Shown piece by piece: positions 52,776-62,428 of a DNA stretch of 64,000 nt. The notes under the pieces were generated by a model. The model was not told the DNA's origin. It searched no databases and saw only the letters and a program-made list of their open reading frames with translations. The translations under genes and the position numbers were made by a program. The DNA is from Symbiodinium natans. Taxonomy: Eukaryota; Sar; Dinophyceae; Suessiales; Symbiodiniaceae. The stretch spans positions 1 to 64,000 of the forward strand of contig CAJNDS010002264.1 of assembly GCA_905221605.1 (NCBI GenBank), given 5' to 3'. The first letter of the stretch is position 1. Each line of letters opens with the position of its first letter.

Positions 52776-54401
52776 TCATACACACGTGACGGGCTCCAAC
52801 TGAGTGATCGACGAAGTGGAAGTCGTAGATGTTGTTGTCCTGCTTGTGGATGTGGTGCTGGTCGAAGACGATGAGCTGCTTGAGGTTGATGTGGTTGAGG
52901 ATGAAGTGGACGTGCTTGACGTGCTGCTCGAGGAAGTCGTGGTGCTGCTGCTTGATGTGGAAGAAGTCGATGTGGAGGTGGTACTGGTGCTGGTGCTACT
53001 CGTGCTGCTTGATGACGTGGATGATGTCGTCGTCGAGGATGTCGAGCTGGAACTTGTCGAAGTGGACGTGCTGCTGGTGCTACTGGACGAAGTGGATGTT
53101 GAGCTTGTCGTTGTGGAGGTGCTGCTGCTGGACGTTGAGGTGGTGCTGCTGGTCGAAGTGGATGACGACGACGATGTCGTTGATGTGCTTGACGTGCTAG
53201 AGCTTGAAGTTGAAGTGGTGCTTGAAGATGTGCTGGAAGAAGATGTGGTGCTGGTGCTGCTGCTGGTCGAAGATGTCGTAGATGTAGAGGTGCTGCTCGA
53301 GGACGTGGACGTGGAGGACGTCGTAGTGGAAGAGCTAGACGTGGAGGTGCTGCTGGTCGTTGAGGTGCTGCTCGACGATGTTGAGGAAGTTGTTGTAGAT
53401 GAGCTGGTCGTTGAGCTTGTAGTCGTCGATGTGCTGCTGCTTGAGGTTGAGCTGGTGCTGCTGGATGAAGTGGACGAGGACGAAGTGGTGCTGGACGAGG
53501 AGGACGTGGACGTCGTGGTGGTGGATGAAGTGGAAGTTGAAGACGTCGATGACGAAGTGCTGCTTGTTGACGTCGTGCTTGAAGTGCTGCTTGAAGTTGT
53601 GGTTGAAGTGGATGAGCTTGACGTGCTTGACGTGCTCGAAGTTGTAGTGCTGGAGGTCGAGGTCGAGGTGCTACTGCTTGTCGTTGTGGACGTAGATGTT
53701 GTTGTGGTGCTGGTAGTGCTTGATGTCGTACTTGTTGACGAAGTGGACGTTGAAGAACTTGAGCTGGAAGATGTGGAGGTCGAACTGCTCGATGTGGATG
53801 AGCTAGTGCTGGTGGTGGATGAGGTGGAGGAAGTTGAGGTGGTAGTGCTGCTGGAAGATGTACTTGTAGAGCTTGATGTACTTGAAGAGGTGCTTGTGCT
53901 GGATGACGAGGTTGTGCTGGATGTGCTGGTGGTAGAAGATGTCGTCCTGGTGCTTGTTGTGCTGGAGGAAGATGTTGAAGAAGATGTGGTGGACGACGTG
54001 CTGCTGGATGTCGAGGAAGTCGTGCTGCTGCTTGTTGTCGAAGACGTGCTGGAAGAACTGCTTGTTGAAGTTGAGCTGGATGTCGATGTACTTGATGTGC
54101 TAGACGTCGTGGATGTGGACGTGGTCGTGGACGACGTCGTCGTGCTACTGGACGAAGAAGTTGATGAAGAACTTGAGGTCGTGGTGGTGGATGAGGTCGT
54201 GCTGCTCGTGCTCGATGTGCTTGATGAACTGGAGCTCGAAGAGGTTGACGATGTCGTTGTGGACGTGGTGCTGCTCGAAGACGTGGATGAAGATGAAGTG
54301 GAGCTGCTTGAGGTACCTGAGTCGTTGTTGCGGGGAGGGGGAGGGAGAGGGGAGTTACCTACAAAAGCAGATGTTGGATCAAGCTCCGTGACCCATGCCA
54401 T
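52776..54401 (-). CDS. Ser/Thr-rich block B with leader
   Basis: The minus frame reads from Met at 54,401 (MAWVTELDPTSAFVGNSPLP) through a Pro-rich stretch and RNNDSGT into about 500 residues made only of Ser and Thr, ending SSITQLEPVTCV at 52,776. The frame is open further upstream to 54,650 in a basic, Pro-rich leader. Two AG|G sites, TTTTGTAG|GTAAC and GACTCAG|GTACC, flank a pyrimidine-rich 40-base stretch and may be splice sites. The leader is nearly identical to that of block C. Confidence 0.5.
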   Translation of the reverse strand: MAWVTELDPTSAFVGNSPLPPPPRNNDSGTSSSSTSSSSTSSSSTTSTTTSSTSSSSSSSSTSSTSSTTSSTTTTSSSSSTSSSSSTTTSSTTTSTSTTSSTSSTSTSSSTSTSSSSSTSSTTSSSTTSSTSSSTSSTTSSSTSSSSTTSTRTTSSTTSTSSTTSSSSTSTSSSTSSSTSTSSSSTTTSTSSTSSTTSTSSSTSSSSTSTSSSSSSSTSTSSTSTTSSTTSTTTTSTSTTTSSSTSTSTSSTTTSSTSSTSSSSTSTTTSSSTSSTTSTSSTSSSTSSTSTSSTTTTSTSSSSSTTSSSSTSSSSTSSTSSSSTSTTTSSTTSSSTTTSSTSSSSTSTTSSTSTSSSSTTTSSTSTSSSSTSTSTTSSTSSSTSTTSSSSTSSSTTSTSSSSTSSTSTTSSSSSTSTSSTTSTSSSSTSTTTSSTSTSSSSTSSTSTSTSSSSTSSTTTSSTSSSSTSSTSTSTTSTSTSSTSSSSTTTSSSSTSSTSTSSSTTSTSSSSSSSTSTTSTSRTTTSTTSTSSITQLEPVTCV

Positions 54402-55015
54402 CTTTTTTATGGCAGCGGGGTCCGCAGGGAAACCGTGCAAGCAGAGGGCATATAGCGCATCACCCCCCGCTGCTCCAGGCGTGGGAGGTTTTTTCGCTCC
54501 CCTGCCGCAAGTTTTGTCGCTTCTGACCTGCTGTGCTCCACGGGGGCACCTCTTCTTTCGGCCTCTTTGGGTAGCAGGGACTTGCCCAGGCCGGTGCATG
54601 TGCATCTCCCCTTGGGACGTCGAGCTCTTGGAGCGTAGCTTGTTTGTCATCTTGCATGCCTGTCAGCCTATTCCTGAAACTACATCATTCCTGATCATGC
54701 GGCAAGGCCATGTCACAGCCAGCTAGAATCTTTCCCCTCTGCAGGGGTCTCACCACCCCCTCTATATTCGTTGTGATGCCATAATTACAGACTTGCGCAT
54801 AGCCATACGCTGTTCCGCCAAACCTTGGCGCGGAAATGATCGGCACAATCGGTTTTACGAGTGTTTTACGCATGGCTCAGGGAGTTTGAGAGACTGGCTT
54901 CGAAGCTTACCGAGCGGCTTTTCCAGCTAGGGGCTACGGCTGCGGTCCGAACAAAGACCCTCTTGCTCATCGTCTCGGACTGCGCATGTCAAGGCGCCTC
55001 AGCATAAACAATCGC
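54402..55015. other. Leader and spacer between blocks B and C
   Basis: The first 250 bases repeat at 57,122-57,430 as the leader of block C. The rest (54,720-55,015) shows no gene. Confidence 0.5.
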
Positions 55016-57121
55016 CTAAATGACCAAAAAGAACTCGCCAACATTGGGACAGGTGCTGCTTGTGGATGTTGACGTTGACGACGTGCTGCTTGACGAAGTC
55101 GATGTGGAGGATGATGTGCTGGATGAAGACGTGGTTGAAGTGCTGCTGCTGGACGAAGTTGATGTGGTGCTTGAGGATGTTGAAGATGTCGAGCTTGACG
55201 AGGTTGATGTTGACGTTGTGCTTGAGGACGATGTGGTGGTGCTAGTCGTCGAGCTTGAGCTCGTCGACGAAGTGGTGGACGAGGATGATGTAGAAGATGT
55301 TGATGTGCTGGATGTTGATGTGCTGCTTGAGGACGTCGAGGAACTGCTGCTTGAGGTGGTTGAGGTCGAAGTGGTACTGGTCGAAGAAGTGCTCGAGGAT
55401 GTGGAACTTGAAGAAGTGGTGCTGGTGCTACTGGTGGATGTCGAGGACGTTGATGTGGAGGATGTAGTGCTGGAGGAAGTTGTGGTAGTGCTTGTCGACG
55501 TGGTGGAGGATGAGGTTGAAGAAGTGGTTGTAGAAGAACTGGACGTTGAAGAAGATGACGTCGTCGAGGTCGTAGTGCTGCTGGAGGATGTGGTTGTAGT
55601 GCTACTTGTCGTGATGGAAGTTGATGACGTGCTGCTGCTGGTGCTGCTCGTGGACGTGGAGGTTGATGATGTCGAAGTCGAGGATGTCGAACTCGACGAG
55701 GTTGTGCTGGACGATGTGGATGTGGAAGATGTTGTGCTGGAGGAGCTGGATGTGGTGGAGGATGATGTGGAAGAGGTTGAAGTGGAGGAACTGGATGTAG
55801 ATGAGGTGGAAGTAGTAGAGCTTGTTGAACTGCTGGAGGATGTGGTTGAGGATGAAGTGGACGTGCTTGACGTGCTGCTCGAGGAAGTCGTGGTGCTGCT
55901 GCTTGATGTGGAAGAAGTCGATGTGGAGGTGGTACTGGTGCTGGTGCTACTCGTGCTGCTTGATGACGTGGATGATGTCGTCGTCGAGGATGTCGAGCTG
56001 GAACTTGTCGAAGTGGACGTGCTGCTGGTGCTACTGGACGAAGTGGATGTTGAGCTTGTCGTTGTGGAGGTGCTGCTGCTGGACGTTGTGGTGGTGCTGC
56101 TGGTCGAAGTGGATGACGACGACGATGTCGTTGATGTGCTTGACGTTCTAGAGCTTGAAGTTGAAGTGGTGCTTGAAGATGTGCTGGAAGAAGATGTGGT
56201 GCTGGTGCTGCTGCTGGTCGAAGATGTCGTAGATGTGGAGGTGCTGCTCGAGGACGTGGACGTGGAGGACGTCGTAGTGGAAGAACTAGACGTGGAGGTG
56301 CTGCTGGTCGTCGAGGTGCTGCTCGACGACGTTGAGGAAGTTGTTGTAGATGAGCTGGTCGTTGAACTTGTAGTCGTCGATGTGCTGCTGCTTGAGGTTG
56401 AGCTGGTGCTGCTGGATGAAGTGGACGAGGACGAAGTGGTGCTGGACGAGGAGGACGTGGACGTCGTGGTGGTGGATGAAGTGGAAGTTGAAGACGTCGA
56501 TGACGATGTGCTGCTTGTTGACGTCGTGCTTGAAGTGCTGCTTGAAGTTGTGGTTGAAGTGGATGAGCTTGACGTGCTTGACGTGCTGGAGCTCGATGTA
56601 CTTGAAGAGGTGCTTGTGCTGGATGACGAGGTTGTGCTGGATGTGCTGGTGGTAGAAGATGTCGTTCTGGTGCTTGTTGTGCTGGAGGAAGATGTTGAGG
56701 AAGATGTGGTGGAAGACGTGCTGCTGGACGTCGAGGAAGTCGTGCTGCTGCTTGTTGTCGAAGACGTGCTGGAAGAACTGCTTGTTGAAGTTGAGCTGGA
56801 TGTCGATGTACTTGATGTGCTAGATGTCGTGGATGTGGACGTGGTCGTGGACGACGTCGTCGTGCTACTGGACGAAGAAGTTGATGAAGAACTTGAGGTC
56901 GTGGTGGTGGATGAGGTCGTGCTGCTCGTGCTCGATGTGCTTGATGAACTGGAGCTCGAAGAGGTTGACGATGTCGTTGTGGACGTGGTGCTGCTCGAAG
57001 ACGTGGATGAAGATGAAGTGGAGCTGCTTGAGGTACCTGAGTCGTTGTTGCGGGGAGGGGGAGGGAGAGGGGAGTTACCCACAAAAGCAGATGTTGGATC
57101 AAGCTCCGTGACCCATGCCAT
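55016..57121 (-). CDS. Ser/Thr-rich block C with leader
   Basis: The leader MAWVTELDPTSAFVGNSPLP is the same as in block B. About 660 Ser/Thr residues follow, ending TSSTCPNVGEFFLVI at 55,016. It is the longest block: it has the internal segments of block B as well as others shared with D to F. Occasional Arg (SSRTSS, TSTRTTSS) mark single-base changes in the Ser/Thr pattern. Confidence 0.5.
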   Translation of the reverse strand: MAWVTELDPTSAFVGNSPLPPPPRNNDSGTSSSSTSSSSTSSSSTTSTTTSSTSSSSSSSSTSSTSSTTSSTTTTSSSSSTSSSSSTTTSSTTTSTSTTSSTSSTSTSSSTSTSSSSSTSSTTSSSTTSSTSSSTSSTTSSSTSSSSTTSTRTTSSTTSTSSTTSSSSTSTSSSTSSSSTSSTSSSSTSTTTSSSTSSTTSTSSTSSSTSSTSTSSTTTTSTSSSSSTTSSSSTSSSSTSSTSSSSTSTTTSSTTSSSTTTSSTSSSSTSTTSSTSTSSSSTTTSSTSTSSSSTSTSTTSSTSSSTSTTSSSSTSSSTTSTSSSRTSSTSTTSSSSSTSTSSTTTTSSSSTSTTTSSTSTSSSSTSSTSTSTSSSSTSSTTTSSTSSSSTSSTSTSTTSTSTSSTSSSSTTTSSSSTSSTSTSSSTTSSSSSTSSTTSTSSTSSSSTSTSSTSSSTTSSSSSTTSSTSTSSSTTSSSSTSSTSTSSTSTSTSSTSSSTSSTSITTSSTTTTSSSSTTTSTTSSSSTSSSSTTTSSTSSSTTSTSTTTTSSSTTSSTSTSSTSTSSTSTTSSSSTSSSTSSTSTTSTSTTSSSSSSTSSSSTSTSSTSTSSTSSSSTTSSTSSSSTTSTTTSSSSTTSTSTSSSSTSSTSSSTTSTSSSSSTSTTSSSSTSSSTSTSSSSTSSTSTSTSSTCPNVGEFFLVI

Positions 57122-57959
57122 CTTTTTTATGGCAGCGGGGTCCGCAGGGAGAACCAGGCAAGCAGAGCGCACATAGCGCATCACCCCCCACTGCTCCAGG
57201 CGTGGGAGGTTTTTTCGCTCCCCTGCCGCAAGTCTTGTCGCTTCTGACCTGCTGTGCTCCACGGGGGCACCTCTTCTTTCGGCCTCTTTGGGCAGCTGGG
57301 ACTTGCCCAGGCCGGCGCGTGTGCATCAGTTCTTTCTGTGTCTCCTGCCTCTCCCCTTGGGGCGTCGAGCTCTTGGAGCGCAGCTTTTTTTCTCATACTT
57401 GCATCATCTTGCATGCCTGTTAGCTTATTCCTGAAACTATTCTGATATCGTAAACTCCTCCGTGGAACCCCAACTCTTACTACGCATTCGGGAAAAGACA
57501 GACCTCGCGTCTCAAGCCGGTCCGGGGAGTACTTGAGGGGAATACCCTGAATACCCACTTACAGCCCCAGCAAGCCTAATTACTTCATTGAAATAGTGCT
57601 CTCTTGGCAATTGCTGAGGGGAATACCGACTTGCCACCCTAGAGAAGAAAAAACAGAAGCCGGCTTCATTGAAGAGGGCGGTTTGTGCCGAGCGGGAATC
57701 ACTGTCCACAGCCCTGTTGCCGGAATACCCTTCTTGCCGCCTTATAGGTGCAAAACAAAGCTTGCTGCATTGAGAAGCGAGCCTACTTCATGAAGCAAGG
57801 CGTTTATGGGTGGCGCCTGCGTCGTGGTTTCATTCCCTGAAGCACTGTCTAAACTTGAAGAGCAGGTCTAGCATGCTCAAAAAATCCAGTCGCATGGCGC
57901 ATTTACCAGTGAGCTCGCGTCGCTGATTCCACTATTTCGGTTGACCTCGCGTGGCCTCG
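57122..57959. other. Leader of block C and spacer to block D
   Basis: 57,122-57,430 duplicates the block B leader with a 24-base insertion. 57,431-57,959 is unrelated to the other spacers, which explains the longer C-to-D period. Confidence 0.5.
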
Positions 57960-59918
57960 CTAAAAAATGCCAGAAGCCAAAGACAACTCGCCAACATTGG
58001 GACAGGTGCTGCTTGTGGATGTTGACGTTGACGACGTGCTGCTTGACGAAGTCGACGTGGAGGATGACGAACTGGATGAAGACGTGGTTGAAGTGGAGGA
58101 TGTTGAAGATGTCGAGCTTGACGAGGTTGATGTTGACGTTGTGCTTGAGGACGATGTGGTGGTGCCAGTCGTCGAGCTTGAGCTCGTCGACGAAGTGGTG
58201 GACGAGGAGGACGTAGAAGATGTTGATGTGCTGGATGTTGATGTGCTGCTTGAGGACGTCGAGGAACTGCTGCTTGAGGTGGTTGAGGTCGAAGTGGTAC
58301 TGGTCGAAGAAGTGCTCGAGGATGTGGAACTTGAAGAAGTGGTGCTGGTGCTACTGGTGGATGTCGAGGACGTTGATGTGGAGGATGTAGTGCTGGAGGA
58401 AGTTGTGGTAGTGCTTGTCGACGTGGTGGAGGATGAGGTTGAAGAAGTGGTTGTAGAAGAACTGGACGTTGAAGAAGATGACGTCGTCGAGGTCGTAGTG
58501 CTGCTGGAGGATGTGGTTGTAGTGCTACTTGTCGTGATGGAAGTTGATGACGTGCTGCTGCTGGTGCTGCTCGTGGACGTGGAGGTTGATGATGTCGAAG
58601 TCGAGGATGTCGAACTCGACGAGGTTGTGCTGGACGATGTGGATGTGGAAGATGTTGTGCTGGAGGAGCTGGATGTGGTGGAGGATGATGTGGAAGAGGT
58701 TGAAGTGGAGGAACTGGATGTAGATGAGGTGGAAGTAGTAGAGCTTGTTGAACTGCTGGAGGATGTGGTTGAGGATGCAGTGGACGTGCTTGACGTGCTG
58801 CTCGAGGAAGTCGTGGTGCTGCTGCTTGATGTGGAAGAAGTCGATGTGGAGGTGGTACTGGTGCTGGTGCTACTCGTGCTGCTTGATGATGTGGATGATG
58901 TCGTCGTCGAGGATGTCGAGCTGGAACTTGTCGAAGTGGACGTGCTGCTGGTGCTACTGGACGAAGTGGATGTTGAGCTTGTCGTTGTGGAGGTGCTGCT
59001 GCTGGACGTTGAGGTGGTGCTGCTGGTCGAAGTGGATGACGACGACGATGTCGTTGATGTGCTTGACGTGCTAGAGCTTGAAGTTGAAGTGGTGCTTGAA
59101 AATGTGCTGGAAGAAGATGTTGTACTGGTGCTGCTGCTGGTCGAAGATGTCGTAGATGTAGAGGTGCTGCTCGAGGACGTGGACGTGGAGGACGTCGTAG
59201 TGGAAGAACTAGACGTGGAGGTGCTGCTGGTCGTTGAGGTGCTGCTCGACGATGTTGAGGAAGTTGTTGTAGATGAGCTGGTCGTTGAACTTGTAGTCGT
59301 CGATGTGCTGCTGCTTGAGGTTGAGCTGGTGCTGCTGGATGAAGTGGACGAGGACGAAGTGGTGCTGGACGAGGAGGACGTGGACGTCGTGGTGGTGGAT
59401 GAAGTGGAAGTTGAAGACGTCGATGACGAAGTGCTGCTTGTTGACGTCGTGCTTGAAGTGCTGCTTGAAGTTGTGGTTGAAGTGGATGAGCTTGACGTGC
59501 TTGACGTGCTGGAGCTCGATGTACTTGAAGAGGTGCTTGTGCTGGATGACGAGGTTGTGCTGGATGTGCTGGTGGTAGAAGATGTCGTTCTGGTGCTTGT
59601 TGTGCTGGAGGAAGATGTTGAGGAAGACGTGGTGGAAGACGTGCTGCTGGACGTCGAGGAAGTCGTGCTGCTGCTTGTTGTCGAAGACGTGCTGGAAGAA
59701 CTGCTTGTTGAAGTTGAGCTGGATGACGTCGTCGTGCTACTGGACGAAGAAGTTGATGAAGAACTTGAGGTCGTGGTGGTGGATGAAGTCGTGCTGCTTG
59801 TGCTCGATGTGCTTGATGAACTGGAGCTCGAAGATGTCGACGATGTTGTTGTAGACGTGGTGCTGCTCGAAGACGTGGATGAAGATGAAGTGGAACTGCT
59901 TGAGGTACCTGAGTCGTT
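57960..59918 (-). CDS. Ser/Thr-rich block D
   Basis: The Ser/Thr frame runs to a C-terminus CPNVGELSLASGIF at 57,960. It lacks a segment of about 48 bases present in C, an in-frame deletion. Upstream, the frame meets TAG at the sequence TTTTGTAG|GAACCC, so unlike B and C it has no continuous link to the MAW leader unless that AG is a splice acceptor. The upstream minus frame (AIKKMAWITKL) remains recognisable. Confidence 0.45.
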   Translation of the reverse strand, partial: NDSGTSSSSTSSSSTSSSSTTSTTTSSTSSSSSSSSTSSTSSTTSSTTTTSSSSSTSSSSSTTTSSSSTSTSSSSSTSSTTSSSTTSSTSSSTSSTTSSSTSSSSTTSTRTTSSTTSTSSTTSSSSTSTSSSTSSSSTSSTSSSSTSTTTSSSTSSTTSTSSTSSSTSSTSTSSTTTTSTSSSSSTTSSSSTSSSSTSSTSSSSTSTTTSSTTSSSTTTSSTSSSSTSTTSSTSTSSSSTTTSSTSTSSSSTSTSTTSSTSSSTSTTSSSSTFSSTTSTSSSSTSSTSTTSSSSSTSTSSTTSTSSSSTSTTTSSTSTSSSSTSSTSTSTSSSSTSSTTTSSTSSSSTSSTSTSTTSTSTSSTSSSSTTTSSSSTSSTSTASSTTSSSSSTSSTTSTSSTSSSSTSTSSTSSSTTSSSSSTTSSTSTSSSTTSSSSTSSTSTSSTSTSTSSTSSSTSSTSITTSSTTTTSSSSTTTSTTSSSSTSSSSTTTSSTSSSTTSTSTTTTSSSTTSSTSTSSTSTSSTSTTSSSSTSSSTSSTSTTSTSTTSSSSSSTSSSSTSTSSTSTSSTSSSSTTSSTSSSSTTGTTTSSSSTTSTSTSSSSTSSTSSTSTTSSSSSSSSTSTSSSSTSSTSTSTSSTCPNVGELSLASGIF

Positions 59919-60135
59919 GCTGCGGGGGGGGAGGGGAGAGGGTTCCTACAAAAGCACATTCTGGATCAGCTTCGTGATCCATGCCATTTTCTTTATAGCG
60001 GAGGGGTCCATGGGGTGCAGGTTGATTACGCGGATGGGGCTTTTTGGGGCGACGATGGGGCGCAGGTTGGTTACGCGGATGGGGCTTCTCCGGGGCGAAC
60101 GATGGGATACGGGTTGGTTGCGCTGACTTTTCAAG

Positions 60136-62211
60136 TTAGGGGCTAGGGCTGCGGTCCGAACAAAAGCTCTTTAGCTCATCATCTCGGACTGCGCATGTCA
60201 GGCGCATCAGCTTAAGCAATCGCCTAAACACCAAAAAGAACTCGCCAACATTGGGACAGATACTGCTTGTGGATGTTGACGTTGATGACGTGCTGCTTGA
60301 CGAAGTCGATGTGGAGGATGATGTGCTGGATGAAGACGTGGTTGAAGTGCTGCTGCTGGACGAAGTTGATGTGGTGCTTGAGGATGTTGAAGATGTCGAG
60401 CTTGACGAGGTTGATGTTGACGTTGTGCTTGAGGACGATGTGGTGGTGCCAGTCGTCGAGCTTGAGCTCGTCGACGAAGTGGTGGACGAGGATGATGTAG
60501 AAGATGTTGATGTGCTGGATGTTGATGTGCTGCTTGAGGACGTCGAGGAACTGCTGCTTGAGGTGGTTGAGGTCGAAGTGGTACTGGTCGAAGAAGTGCT
60601 TGAGGATGTGGAACTTGACGAAGTGGTGCTGGTGCTACTGGTGGATGTCGAGGACGTTGATGTGGAGGATGTAGTGCTGGAGGACGTGGAGGAAGTTGTG
60701 GTAGTGCTTGTCGACGTGGTGGAGGATGAGGTTGAAGAAGTGGTTGTAGAAGAACTGGACGTTGAAGAAGATGACGTCGTCGAGGTCGTAGTGCTGCTGG
60801 AGGATGTGGTTGTAGTGCTACTTGTCGTGATGGAAGTTGATGACGTGCTGCTGCTGGTGCTGCTCGTGGACGTGGAGGTTGATGATGTCGAAGTCGAGGA
60901 TGTCGAACTCGACGAGGTTGTGCTGGACGATGTGGATGTGGAAGATGTTGTGCTGGAGGAGCTGGATGTGGTGGAGGATGATGTGGAAGAGGTTGAAGTG
61001 GAGGAACTGGATGTAGATGAGGTGGAAGTAGTAGAGCTTGTTGAACTGCTGGAGGATGTGGTTGAGGATGCAGTGGACGTGCTTGACGTGCTGCTCGAGG
61101 AAGTCGTGGTGCTGCTGCTTGATGTGGAAGAAGTCGATGTGGAGGTGGTACTGGTGCTGGTGCTACTCGTGCTGCTTGATGACGTGGATGATGTCGTCGT
61201 CGAGGATGTCGAGCTGGAACTTGTCGAAGTGGACGTGCTGCTGGTGCTACTGGACGAAGTGGATGTTGAGCTTGTCGTTGTGGAGGTGCTGCTGCTGGAC
61301 GTTGTGGTGGTGCTGCTGGTCGAAGTGGATGACGACGACGATGTCGTTGATGTGCTTGACGTTCTAGAGCTTGAAGTTGAAGTGGTGCTTGAAGATGTGC
61401 TGGAAGAAGATGTGGTGCTGGTGCTGCTGCTGGTCGAAGATGTCGTAGATGTGGAGGTGCTGCTCGAGGACGTGGACGTGGAGGACGTCGTAGTGGAAGA
61501 ACTAGACGTGGAGGTGCTGCTGGTCGTCGAGGTGCTGCTCGACGACGTTGAGGAAGTTGTTGTAGATGAGCTGGTCGTTGAACTTGTAGTCGTCGATGTG
61601 CTGCTGCTTGAGGTTGAGCTGGTGCTGCTGGATGAAGTGGACGAGGACGAAGTGGTGCTGGACGAGGAGGACGTGGACGTCGTGGTGGTGGATGAAGTGG
61701 AAGTTGAAGATGTCGATGACGACGTGCTGCTTGTTGACGTCGTGCTTGAAGTGCTGCTTGAAGTTGTGGTTGAAGTGGATGAGCTTGACGTGCTTGACGT
61801 GCTGGAGCTCGATGTACTTGAAGAGGTGCTTGTGCTGGATGACGAGGTTGTGCTGGATGTGCTGGTGGTAGAAGATGTCGTTCTGGTGCTTGTTGTGCTG
61901 GAGGAAGATGTTGAGGAAGACGTGGTGGAAGACGTGCTGCTGGACGTCGAGGAAGTCGTGCTGCTGCTTGTTGTCGAAGACGTGCTGGAAGAACTGCTTG
62001 TTGAAGTTGAGCTGGATGACGTCGTCGTGCTACTGGACGAAGAAGTTGATGAAGAACTTGAGGTCGTGGTGGTGGATGAAGTCGTGCTGCTTGTGCTCGA
62101 TGTGCTTGATGAACTGGAGCTCGAAGATGTCGACGATGTTGTTGTAGACGTGGTGCTGCTCGAAGACGTGGATGAAGATGAAGTGGAACTGCTTGAGGTA
62201 CCTGAGTCGTT
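60136..62211 (-). CDS. Ser/Thr-rich block E
   Basis: It has the same structure as block D with a D-type leader and the upstream TAG. The C-terminus is longer: SICPNVGEFFLVFRRLLKLM and then a basic tail to TAA at 60,138-60,136. Compared with D it has a 9-base insertion near 60,681, in frame. Confidence 0.45.
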   Translation of the reverse strand, partial: NDSGTSSSSTSSSSTSSSSTTSTTTSSTSSSSSSSSTSSTSSTTSSTTTTSSSSSTSSSSSTTTSSSSTSTSSSSSTSSTTSSSTTSSTSSSTSSTTSSSTSSSSTTSTRTTSSTTSTSSTTSSSSTSTSSSTSSSSTSSTSSSSTSTTTSSSTSSTTSTSSTSSSTSSTSTSSTTTTSTSSSSSTTSSSSTSSSSTSSTSSSSTSTTTSSTTSSSTTTSSTSSSSTSTTSSTSTSSSSTTTSSTSTSSSSTSTSTTSSTSSSTSTTSSSSTSSSTTSTSSSRTSSTSTTSSSSSTSTSSTTTTSSSSTSTTTSSTSTSSSSTSSTSTSTSSSSTSSTTTSSTSSSSTSSTSTSTTSTSTSSTSSSSTTTSSSSTSSTSTASSTTSSSSSTSSTTSTSSTSSSSTSTSSTSSSTTSSSSSTTSSTSTSSSTTSSSSTSSTSTSSTSTSTSSTSSSTSSTSITTSSTTTTSSSSTTTSTTSSSSTSSSSTTTSSTSSSTTSTSTTTTSSTSSSTTSSTSTSSTSTSSTSTTSSSSTSSSTSSTSTTSTSTTSSSSSSTSSSSTSTSSTSTSSTSSSSTTSSTSSSSTTGTTTSSSSTTSTSTSSSSTSSTSSSTTSTSSSSSTSTTSSSSTSSSTSTSSSSTSSTSTSTSSICPNVGEFFLVFRRLLKLMRLTCAVRDDELKSFCSDRSPSP

Positions 62212-62428
62212 GCTGCGGGGGGGGAGGGGAGAGGGTTCCTACAAAAGCACATTCTGGATCAGCTTCGTGATCCATGCCATTTTCTTTATAGCGGAGGGGT
62301 CCATGGGGTGCAGGTTGATTACGCGGATGGGGCTTTTTGGGGCGACGATGGGGCGCAGGTTGGTTACGCGGATGGGGCTTCTCCGGGGCGAACGATGGGA
62401 TGCGGGTTGGTTGCGCTGACTTTTCAAG

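Noticed and set aside
54967-62252. Long minus-strand Pro/His/Arg/Ala/Gln frames over the same blocks
   Set aside because: They are the third reading phase of the Ser/Thr codons and have no independent support.
51476-62419. Long plus-strand Asp/Glu/Val/Leu frames
   Set aside because: They follow automatically from Ser/Thr codons on the minus strand, and the missing Asp-Leu pair shows they are the shadow.
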